Below, in pieces: positions 1-5,480 of a stretch of 5,480 bases of DNA; the first letter of the stretch is position 1, and every line of letters begins with the position of its first letter. The DNA is from an uncultured Treponema sp. (GTDB lineage: Bacteria; Spirochaetota; Spirochaetia; Treponematales; Treponemataceae), in NCBI GenBank assembly GCA_905236315.1, contig CAJOPO010000060.1, positions 1-5,480 on the forward strand, read 5' to 3'. The translations under genes were made by a program, and so were the position numbers. The notes under the pieces are model-generated. The model was given only the letters and a program-made list of their open reading frames with translations, did not search any database and had not been told where the DNA came from.

Positions 1-361
1 AAAGACAACACCCCCATAAGGCTCCAGATGTAGTAATTCCTCTTATTTGATTGCGAGAGCTAAAAAATAAAGAATTTGTAGCTATAATTGTAGCAGAAAC
101 AACAGAAGCTGCAGAAAGTAAAAATAATGATGAATTATATAATAGGTCAATATAAATATCTATCATCATTGCCATAGTTCCAGAAAGCGTTACAACCATA
201 AAAGTACGCAAACCTGCTGTATGTCGTTTACTAGAACGCTCCCAGCCTATTATTGCAGAGAGAATAACTGATAATACAATGCGAAATATTACAGAGCCAA
301 CATTTAAACTGCTAGACCAAGAACCAAGAAAATAAGATATAATATCCTGTGTATTTTTCAT
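1..361 (-). CDS. MgtC/SapB-family membrane protein, N-terminal part (cut by window edge)
   Basis: This frame opens with ATG at 361 and stays open for 120 codons to the window edge, so the C-terminus is missing. The translation has the hallmarks of the MgtC/SapB family. A first hydrophobic helix (about residues 21-39) ends in IIGWERSSKRHTAGLRT, which matches the family's 'IG.ER....AGLRT' signature. Two more hydrophobic stretches follow (about 52-71 and 78-100), then NQIRGITTSGALW at 104-116, which matches the family's 'vrGLTTAa.LW' block. Family members are inner-membrane proteins linked to magnesium limitation and virulence in some pathogens; their biochemical activity is poorly defined. A strong GAGGAG sits 5 nt before the ATG, supporting this start. 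The gene lies 26 bp after the antiporter on the same strand and is presumably its operon partner. The glycine-rich block usual before the second signature (GxGFLGAG type) is not recognisable; residues 87-99 read VVSATIIATNSLF instead. It is therefore a divergent member, and 'MgtC-like' is safer than MgtC. Confidence 0.8.
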   Translation of the reverse strand, partial: MKNTQDIISYFLGSWSSSLNVGSVIFRIVLSVILSAIIGWERSSKRHTAGLRTFMVVTLSGTMAMMIDIYIDLLYNSSLFLLSAASVVSATIIATNSLFFSSRNQIRGITTSGALWGCCL

Positions 362-366
362 CTTTT

Positions 367-372
367 CTCCTC
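367..372 (-). promoter_or_regulatory. Ribosome binding site of the MgtC-like gene
   Basis: On the minus strand this reads GAGGAG, with 5 nt to the ATG at 361. It is the strongest Shine-Dalgarno match in the window. It fixes the start of a gene that has no stop within the window, and it shows that this gene is translated independently of the antiporter, 26 bp upstream. Confidence 0.8.
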
Positions 373-387
373 ATAAAAAAGCAATAA

Positions 388-1848
388 TTAAACTCTTCGA
401 CCAGAGCGAAAAGGAGGTTTTCGTCCAGGCCGATTATTTTCTTCCCACATAGCAGAAAAATGCTGTTCAGCTTCTTCTGTATAAGCCGCTTCTTCTTCAT
501 TTTCATTCCATTTAGGTATTTCCTCTTGTATTTTTTGAATACGTTCAATCAACATTTCTAATTCTGTTTTTGTCTTTCCTTCTTCAGTCTTTTCATGAAC
601 AAAAACAATATCTTCTAGTTTATTTGAATAAGATTTAGACAAATATAAAGATAACTTTGCACAGCCAGGTCCTATTAATTCATACAAAACACTAGAAGCA
701 AGTATAATAGTCTGCAAGGCTTGACCTGTTTCTCCCTGCAAAGTTCTCGCTCCTAAAGCCGCAAGTCCTATTGCAACACCCGCTTGAGGTATAAGAGCCA
801 GCCCTAAATAGTTACGAGTTTCCTTTGGTTTCTTTGCAATGAAACACCCCAAGAATGCCCCTAAATACTTCCCCAGTATGCGAGTTAAAAAATATAAGAC
901 TCCAATTAATAATAAAGGAGCATTTCCTATAGAGCCAGCAGGATTTACAAGAGCTTTTAAATCAAAAGACATGCCAGAGCGCACAAAAAACAAAAGCAAT
1001 ATAGGAGGACTAAAATATCCTAACTGGCGAAAAAGTTTTTCGTCATCAGTAGTATTTATATAAATAGTTCCCATAGACATACAGCCCAATAATGGAGACA
1101 CTTCAAAAATTGTACATATACCACAAAAAGCAAAAAGAAGTGCGATAGAAATTATAAGCCTGTTATCTGTAGAACGCTTTTTCTGAATCATAAACTTCAT
1201 AAGAAAGCCAAATAGCCCCCCAAGAATTAAAACTCCTGTATTTGTTAATATTGGAGAAATTACACGAGCAAGAGAAAATGCCTCTCCTGTATATGAATGA
1301 ACCGCTACAGAAATTGCTACGCTGTATGCTAGTAGCCCCACAATATCGTCAAAAGCCACAACTTGTAGCAAGGTTTCTACAAAATCCCCCTTTGCCCCAG
1401 TTTGCCTAATAGTCATCATTGTAGAAGCAGGAGCAGTTGCAGAAGCTAGAGCCGCAAGTACAATAGAAAAAGCAAGTTCTAAATGTAAAATAACAAATGT
1501 TACGATAAAAACAAATACAGAAGCCATTAATGCTTCTAAAACAGTAATTATTATAACTTTAGCACCATTTTTTTTAAGAGTTTCAAACTTAAAGAATTCT
1601 CCTGTACTAAAAGCGATAAAGGCAAGAGCAATATCTGGCAAAAACTCTGTTCCTTCAATTACCCTAGCAGGAACTAAGTTTAAACAAAAAGGACCTATAA
1701 TAATACCTGCTATAATATATGCAGTAACATTTGGTAAGCGGGCTTGCTTAGTAAGGCGAGTCATTAAAAACCCAGAAAGTAATATTATAGAAATAGATAT
1801 TATGACTGCAGAAGATGGGGAAGACCCCTTATAAATCCAATCTAACAT
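388..1848 (-). CDS. CPA2-type cation:proton antiporter (Na+/H+ exchanger family)
   Basis: This 486-residue integral membrane protein is predicted to exchange Na+ or K+ for H+ across the inner membrane. Residues 1 to about 405 form the exchanger domain, with roughly 12-13 hydrophobic segments (for example 13-29, 42-58, 97-121, 124-145, 309-336, 347-368, 377-402). Key motifs are TAPAST at 138-143 (the unwound-helix region of the fold) and VVAFDDIVGL at 163-172. The paired Asp167-Asp168 correspond to the acidic ion-binding pair of the electrogenic CPA2/NapA type. LTRILGKYLGAFLG (321-334) and LIPQAGVAIGLA (352-363) are typical late-helix motifs. The last 80 or so residues are a hydrophilic, Glu-rich, probably helical tail ending in a basic stretch (RPGRKPPFRSGRRV); no RCK/TrkA nucleotide-binding domain of the KefC type is present. 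The start is supported by GAGAGG 6 nt upstream, located inside the end of the PucR gene, with only 2 bp between the genes. The family is secure; which cation is carried cannot be told. Confidence 0.9.
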   Translation of the reverse strand: MLDWIYKGSSPSSAVIISISIILLSGFLMTRLTKQARLPNVTAYIIAGIIIGPFCLNLVPARVIEGTEFLPDIALAFIAFSTGEFFKFETLKKNGAKVIIITVLEALMASVFVFIVTFVILHLELAFSIVLAALASATAPASTMMTIRQTGAKGDFVETLLQVVAFDDIVGLLAYSVAISVAVHSYTGEAFSLARVISPILTNTGVLILGGLFGFLMKFMIQKKRSTDNRLIISIALLFAFCGICTIFEVSPLLGCMSMGTIYINTTDDEKLFRQLGYFSPPILLLFFVRSGMSFDLKALVNPAGSIGNAPLLLIGVLYFLTRILGKYLGAFLGCFIAKKPKETRNYLGLALIPQAGVAIGLAALGARTLQGETGQALQTIILASSVLYELIGPGCAKLSLYLSKSYSNKLEDIVFVHEKTEEGKTKTELEMLIERIQKIQEEIPKWNENEEEAAYTEEAEQHFSAMWEENNRPGRKPPFRSGRRV

Positions 1849-1850
1849 TA

Positions 1851-3041
1851 CTAACCTCTCTTATTTTCTTCATGTAGGCTATCATTAAAAAGTTCTGGAG
1901 CCTTTTCCATTAAAGTTTTTATATATAATGCCGTTTGCACAAGATAGCGGTCATGTCCATTTTTCAAATCCATACCCAAAAGTTCACTTAATTTGTTAAT
2001 TCTATATGATACAGTATTACGATGAACTGAACTACTACTTGCAGTTTCATTAATACTGCCTGTCATTTCTAAATAGGAGCTAAGTGTATTAATATAAAAT
2101 GTATATTTTTCTTTAGAAAGACTGCTTAGTTTTCCTAATGTACTATTATAAATATCAAGCAATACGGAAGTATCTTTTACCTCTGAAAGTATCTTATAAA
2201 TGCCTAAATCCTTATATTCTCGTACTGGAGAATCCTTAAAACACATAGCAAAAACAGCATGGCGATATTCAAGTGCAAAATCAGCAAAAGAACTTGCTAT
2301 GTTTCCTAAAGAAACTGCACTCTTAAAAAAGTATTTATCCTCTTTTGCACAAAGACTTATTTTTGAAGGAACACTATCAAAATTATTAGATATTATATAA
2401 ACTATGTAATTTTTATAAATAAAGTAAAAAGAAGTATCTTTATTTAAATTTATTTTTGGATTAAAAGAGTAATCTAAATAAAAATTAAGACTTTCTTCAT
2501 TTTTTAATTTCTCTGGGAGAGAAAGCAATATAATTAAATACTGTTTACTTTCTAATAATTTATAAGGCTTTAATATTTGGGGCTGTGTATAAGGAAAAGA
2601 ATTTTCTATAATCTTTGAAAAAAAATGAGTAAGTTCTAAAGCGTCATATTTTTCTTTTATAATTAAATCTGCTATACCTTGCATTAAAGACGCTATGTTT
2701 ATTGAATTAGGAAGCATTATTAATGCAAGATTTAGATTATTGCAAAGTTCACTTATAGAAGAAGGAAAGCTAGCAATGGAGTGACTTTTTAGAATGATAA
2801 TAACAGATACTTCTTTTGCGTTTAAGGTATTAATAAAAGATAAAAACGCCTTCTCATTATCTTTTAGTGGAACAAGTGAGCAAACAGCGCAACTACCAGT
2901 CTTTAAGTCATCTATAATACTTTTATCTTCTATATAATATCCCCAGCTTACAGTTCTAAAAACTCCTTCTTTACCTGCACAAAACTCGGCTCCATATACT
3001 TCAGATAAATAAAAAAAAAGTTCTTGAACTGTTAAGGCCAT
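1851..3041 (-). CDS. PucR-type transcriptional regulator
   Basis: This 396-residue cytoplasmic regulator has PucR/CdaR-type architecture. Residues 1 to about 125 resemble the PucR N-terminal ligand domain: the start MALTVQELF, then alternating strands and helices such as VSVIIILKS and LALIMLPNS. The middle (about 160-275) is the variable region typical of the family, including the ALEYRHAVFAM segment (256-266). The C-terminus (about 320-377) is the PucR helix-turn-helix: YLEMTGSINETA, then VHRNTVSYRINKLSELLG at 339-356, the family's most conserved block. PucR regulators control catabolic genes (purines, sugar acids, amino acids) in response to metabolites; nothing here identifies the inducer. 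The gene starts 6 bp after the MCP stop and has no convincing Shine-Dalgarno (upstream reads AAAGTATGATGTGAT), so it probably relies on ribosomes finishing the MCP. Translation cannot begin further upstream in this frame, because the in-frame MCP stop (TGA at 3048-3050) lies just three codons before the ATG. One oddity is a four-serine run at 335-338, where the helix-turn-helix usually has a Leu. Confidence 0.88.
   Translation of the reverse strand: MALTVQELFFYLSEVYGAEFCAGKEGVFRTVSWGYYIEDKSIIDDLKTGSCAVCSLVPLKDNEKAFLSFINTLNAKEVSVIIILKSHSIASFPSSISELCNNLNLALIMLPNSINIASLMQGIADLIIKEKYDALELTHFFSKIIENSFPYTQPQILKPYKLLESKQYLIILLSLPEKLKNEESLNFYLDYSFNPKINLNKDTSFYFIYKNYIVYIISNNFDSVPSKISLCAKEDKYFFKSAVSLGNIASSFADFALEYRHAVFAMCFKDSPVREYKDLGIYKILSEVKDTSVLLDIYNSTLGKLSSLSKEKYTFYINTLSSYLEMTGSINETASSSSVHRNTVSYRINKLSELLGMDLKNGHDRYLVQTALYIKTLMEKAPELFNDSLHEENKRG
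1855..1860 (-). promoter_or_regulatory. Ribosome binding site of the antiporter gene, inside the regulator gene
   Basis: On the minus strand this reads GAGAGG, 6 nt before the ATG at 1848. It lies within the last codons of the upstream PucR-type gene, whose TAG stop is at 1851-1853. The two reading frames are therefore tightly linked and probably translationally coupled. Confidence 0.65.
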
Positions 3042-3047
3042 ATCACA

Positions 3048-5261
3048 TCATACTTTAAACTTAGATACTACAGTATTTAAAGCTTTTATGCTTTCTGTAT
3101 TTTTATGAGTCATATCATTTACATTATTAATAGAACTATTAATGCTTTCTATACCCATAGACATTTCCTGCATACTAGAAGATATTTCTTCCGTTAATCT
3201 ACTTACATTATCCATTTCTTCCTTTACACGCAAGGCAGATGTACGCATATCATCGCCACCATTTTTTACATTCGTAGTAACATCTTGAATATCTTTTATA
3301 GCTGTAAGAACTTGTTCGCCGCCTTCTGATTGCTCTTGCATAGCACTCATTATGATATTTTCTTGCTGAGAAACAGCCTGTGTTAAATCATAAATCTGAT
3401 TAAATTTATCCTGTAAGGCTCTAGAAGATTCTGCTACAGCCTTTATGCTAGAAAGAACTTCCTTTAGATTACGAGTAATATTTTTACCCTGTGAATTAGA
3501 ATCTTCTGCAAGTTTTCTAATTTCATCTGCTACAACACTAAAACCTTTCCCCGCTTCTCCTGCATGGGCAGCTTCTATTGCAGCATTCATTGCAAGAAGG
3601 TTAGTTTGCCCTGCTATGTTTTGAATAACTTTAGAGGCTTCTAGCAAAGTTTGAGACTGTTCTTGTATTTTTTGAGTTGATTCTACAGAAGAGTTTACAC
3701 TAGTACGTCCTTCTTCTGAAGAGGAACTAAGTGCCTTTATATTATCGCTATTTTTTTCCAATATAGATGTTACAGAACGAATATTTGCAACCATTTCTTC
3801 TATTGCAGAAGAAGATTGTGTAACACTATCACTTTGATTTTCTATATTAGTTAATAATTCCTTAACGCCATCATTTATAGAAGCAACAGATTCAGAAGCA
3901 CCTCTAACATTTTGTGCCTGCTGTTTCACTTGATGAGTAATTGAATCTATATTCGCTGTTATTTGATTAGCCGCCGCTGCTGTATCATTCATGCTATCAG
4001 ATAAGGTAATGCTTTGCTCTGAAAGTTTATCTGACTCCATTTTTACAGCCGATATAGAAGTTTGTATCTTTTCCATTGTCTGATTGAAGTAATTATACAT
4101 ACTTCCTAACTCATTATTAGATTTTACTTCCATACGAACAGTCAGATCGCCATCCCCTTGTGCAATATTCTTCATGGCATCAACACCTTTTATAATTTCA
4201 GAAGACACACGAGAAATAATAAGATAAGCAACTAATATAGTAATAATTAAAGTAAATACAAAGCCAATTATGCTTACACGCCTAATATTTACAGCAACAA
4301 GATTTATTTCTGCAAGAGAAACATTTACACCAACAAACCAAACTTGGTCAGCATTTTCTACAGTAAATGGCTCATAAACTTTAGTCATTGGGATTCCCTT
4401 TTCTATAGTGTTAAAAGAGAATGTTTTTTTTGTAGAAGTTGCACTCTTAAAAAGAGAAGCCGTCTTTCCAGTTGAAAACTCTGTAGCGATTGTTCCCTCT
4501 CTTGAACTATCTTTATCTACCGCAACTAAGCCATTTGCAGAAATAAGAGAAAGATAACCATTCTGATAAATCTTTGCCTGCTTTAGCATTGTAGAAAGAG
4601 TATCTAGCGACATATCAAGTCCCACAACACCTATAGCTTGCCCCGCACTGTTATGCAAGGGGAATGCAACTCCACAGACATAAATATCTTTTCCGCCTAC
4701 ATTATATAAGTTTGGGTCTATAAGGATGCCTTTTGAACTATGTAAAGGATTTACGTACCAAAAACCTGTTTCATAATCTGTAAGAGCAACACAATCTATA
4801 GTTGAGCCACTCTTCGTCCAATAAGGAATAAAGCGTCCTGTTTCATCATGATGTGGAGCATCTACATATTGAGAATCTAATCCATCTAAGGCATTAGGTT
4901 CATATACAACCCAAGTATCTACAAAGCTTTCATTTTCTATTAAAACCTGCTTTAGAATATTATCTACATATTCTCGCCTATATTCAGCAGGAATATCATC
5001 TACACGTTCTAAAACTTGAACAAGAGTATCACATACATTATACTCGTGGGCTATTATATTAGCCGTACTTTGTGCATAATACGCTGCTGTTCTATCTATG
5101 TAATTATTAGAAAGAGCAATAAATCCGCGATTTGTAAATAAAACAATAACAACTGCACAAATAGCCAAGAGAAAAGTAAGGCTTCCGCCAATCAAAATAG
5201 AAAGCCTTAATTTTATACTTCTATTCAAAATATTGCCACGAGGAGTTTCGTTAGAACTCAT
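3048..5261 (-). CDS. Methyl-accepting chemotaxis protein with periplasmic double-Cache sensor
   Basis: This 737-residue transmembrane chemoreceptor controls flagellar rotation through CheW and CheA. In order: a short cytoplasmic N-terminus; TM1 (about 22-43); a periplasmic sensor of about 280 residues (44-326) of dCache_1 type, with GRFIPYW at 142-148, DPNLYNVGG at 182-190 and IGVVGLDMSLD at 210-220; TM2 (about 329-349); HAMP (about 350-403, with the typical GDGDLTVRM at 369-377); and a long helical signalling domain. The hairpin tip is the near-invariant IAGQTNLLAMNAAIEAAHAG (549-568), followed by EAGKGFSVVADEIRKLAEDS. Likely adaptation sites are Gln433 (AAANQITA) and Gln698-Glu699 (SSSMQEMS), which lie at similar distances either side of the tip. 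About 174 residues follow the tip, which fits a long-heptad class common in spirochaetes. There is no NWETF-like CheR-docking tail; the protein ends KFKV. The start is supported by AGGAGA 6 nt upstream. It is the first gene of the apparent operon. Family is certain; ligand unknown. Confidence 0.96.
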   Translation of the reverse strand: MSSNETPRGNILNRSIKLRLSILIGGSLTFLLAICAVVIVLFTNRGFIALSNNYIDRTAAYYAQSTANIIAHEYNVCDTLVQVLERVDDIPAEYRREYVDNILKQVLIENESFVDTWVVYEPNALDGLDSQYVDAPHHDETGRFIPYWTKSGSTIDCVALTDYETGFWYVNPLHSSKGILIDPNLYNVGGKDIYVCGVAFPLHNSAGQAIGVVGLDMSLDTLSTMLKQAKIYQNGYLSLISANGLVAVDKDSSREGTIATEFSTGKTASLFKSATSTKKTFSFNTIEKGIPMTKVYEPFTVENADQVWFVGVNVSLAEINLVAVNIRRVSIIGFVFTLIITILVAYLIISRVSSEIIKGVDAMKNIAQGDGDLTVRMEVKSNNELGSMYNYFNQTMEKIQTSISAVKMESDKLSEQSITLSDSMNDTAAAANQITANIDSITHQVKQQAQNVRGASESVASINDGVKELLTNIENQSDSVTQSSSAIEEMVANIRSVTSILEKNSDNIKALSSSSEEGRTSVNSSVESTQKIQEQSQTLLEASKVIQNIAGQTNLLAMNAAIEAAHAGEAGKGFSVVADEIRKLAEDSNSQGKNITRNLKEVLSSIKAVAESSRALQDKFNQIYDLTQAVSQQENIIMSAMQEQSEGGEQVLTAIKDIQDVTTNVKNGGDDMRTSALRVKEEMDNVSRLTEEISSSMQEMSMGIESINSSINNVNDMTHKNTESIKALNTVVSKFKV

Positions 5262-5267
5262 AAAACA

Positions 5268-5273
5268 TCTCCT
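5268..5273 (-). promoter_or_regulatory. Ribosome binding site of the chemoreceptor gene
   Basis: On the minus strand this reads AGGAGA, 6 nt before the ATG at 5261 (7 nt counted from AGGAG). It supports the 737-residue start, from which the protein has a short basic N-terminus directly before TM1, as usual for MCPs. Confidence 0.75.
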
Positions 5274-5320
5274 AACATATTAGATTATTTTAAAGCTCAA
5301 TTTTATGCCCACATTGTATA

Positions 5321-5348
5321 ATTATAAAACATTTTATATAAAATTCTA
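5321..5348 (-). promoter_or_regulatory. Possible sigma-70-type promoter of the operon
   Basis: A perfect TATAAT lies at 5321-5326 on the minus strand, about 60 bp before the chemoreceptor start. The best -35 partner is TAGAAT at 5343-5348 with a 16-bp spacer, which matches only three of six consensus bases. The surroundings are almost pure A+T, so a TATAAT by chance is quite possible. I found no convincing sigma-28 (flagellar/chemotaxis) or sigma-54 match: GGGCATAA at 5303-5310 resembles part of a sigma-28 -10 but has no matching -35. Confidence 0.3.
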
Positions 5349-5354
5349 GTTTTA
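5325..5354. repeat. AT-rich dyad upstream of the operon, possible operator
   Basis: Positions 5331-5344 read ATTTTATATAAAAT, a perfect 14-bp palindrome. It is flanked by TAAAAC (5325-5330) and its reverse complement GTTTTA (5349-5354), offset by 2 bp from the inner centre. The dyad overlaps the candidate -10/-35 region of the minus-strand promoter, where a regulator such as the neighbouring PucR protein could bind. In sequence this AT-rich, such symmetry can arise by chance. Confidence 0.3.
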
Positions 5355-5404
5355 ATATAAGTTTTTGTGTTGTTATGCACCATCAGTTAAAAATACTATT
5401 GGGA

Positions 5405-5432
5405 GCCTCTAAAAACTTCAGTTTTTAGAGGC
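5405..5432. repeat. Perfect 12-bp inverted repeat (hairpin) with TTCA loop
   Basis: GCCTCTAAAAAC (5405-5416) and GTTTTTAGAGGC (5421-5432) are exact reverse complements around the loop TTCA. The outer T-A of the loop can add a 13th pair. After the stem the plus strand continues AACTTTGAAAA and the minus strand TCCCAATAGT, so neither direction gives the T-run of an intrinsic terminator. It could be a weak or Rho-independent-like terminator, an mRNA-stabilising hairpin, or part of a dispersed repeat; the last seems most likely given the second hairpin close by. Confidence 0.75.
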
Positions 5433-5451
5433 AACTTTGAAAATGCGATGT

Positions 5452-5480
5452 TGTAAGTCGCGCTATTATAGCGACTTACA
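5452..5480. repeat. Perfect 10-bp inverted repeat reaching the window edge
   Basis: TGTAAGTCGC (5452-5461) and GCGACTTACA (5471-5480) are exact reverse complements with the 9-nt spacer GCTATTATA. The right arm ends at the last base, so the stem may be longer than can be seen. A competing inner stem, CGCTA (5461-5465) with TAGCG (5469-5473), is also possible. The pair is 19 bp from the preceding hairpin. Confidence 0.7.

Larger units (their letters stand above)
5262..5480. other. Intergenic region upstream of the operon
   Basis: No coding frame with a start and Shine-Dalgarno is visible on either strand here. The left two thirds (5262-5400) is very AT-rich and holds the chemoreceptor leader, a possible promoter and a dyad. 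The right third (5401-5480) is less AT-rich and holds two hairpins. The orientation of the gene beyond 5480 cannot be seen, so whether the hairpins belong to it is unknown. Confidence 0.7.

Noticed and set aside
312..548. Open frame of 78 codons on the minus strand across the antiporter/MgtC junction
   Set aside because: It overlaps the end of the antiporter and the start of the MgtC-like gene in another frame, has a lysine-rich low-complexity translation, and has no family resemblance.
839..1063. Open frame of 74 codons on the plus strand
   Set aside because: It is antisense to the conserved membrane domain of the antiporter and has no recognisable protein features; it is a shadow of the real gene.
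2200..2400. Open frame of 66 codons on the plus strand
   Set aside because: It is antisense to the middle of the PucR gene, with no family resemblance; it is a chance frame.
5298..5330. Sigma-28 flagellar-type promoter for the chemoreceptor
   Set aside because: GGGCATAA resembles the -10, but the sequence 11 bp upstream (TTTTATAA) does not resemble the TAAAGTTT -35.
5370..5399. Possible plus-strand promoter (TTGTTA then TACTAT) reading toward the hairpins
   Set aside because: Each box matches only four of six consensus bases with an 18-bp spacer, in AT-rich sequence, and no plus-strand gene is visible downstream.
5405..5438. First hairpin as a classical intrinsic terminator
   Set aside because: The stem is strong, but neither strand has a run of T directly after it, and its stem is only GC-rich at the base.

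Overview
The window is AT-rich (about one third GC by eye). It carries four genes, all on the minus strand and packed head to tail, so transcription runs from right to left. In that order they are: a full-length methyl-accepting chemotaxis protein (MCP, 5261 to 3048), a PucR-type transcriptional regulator (3041 to 1851), a CPA2-type cation:proton antiporter (1848 to 388), and the first 120 codons of an MgtC/SapB-like membrane protein that runs off the left edge (361 to 1). The gaps between genes are 6, 2 and 26 bases. No promoter or terminator is visible inside them, so I read this as one operon.

The only sizeable non-coding stretch is 5262-5480. It holds the MCP ribosome binding site, an AT-only dyad with a possible -10 box, and at the far right two strong hairpins. 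The first is a perfect 12-bp stem. The second is a perfect 10-bp stem that reaches the last base of the window. Neither is followed by a T-tract, so they look more like a dispersed intergenic repeat, or the edge of one, than ordinary intrinsic terminators.

Organism: the MCP signalling domain has the sequence style and the length beyond the hairpin tip (about 174 residues, matching a long '48-heptad'-like class) that I associate with Treponema and other spirochaetes. The low GC content and the PucR-like regulator would also suit a Clostridia-type Firmicute. My best guess is a host-associated spirochaete of the Treponema group, at moderate to low confidence.

How the genes may work together (inference): a double-Cache chemoreceptor senses an extracellular small molecule. 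A PucR regulator, probably translated by coupling from the receptor message, controls the operon or a related metabolic regulon. The two downstream membrane proteins adjust cation and pH balance. The pairing of a chemoreceptor with a PucR regulator and two ion-homeostasis proteins is the most unusual aspect of the locus. I see no CRISPR array, insertion sequence, tRNA, rRNA or recognisable defence system.
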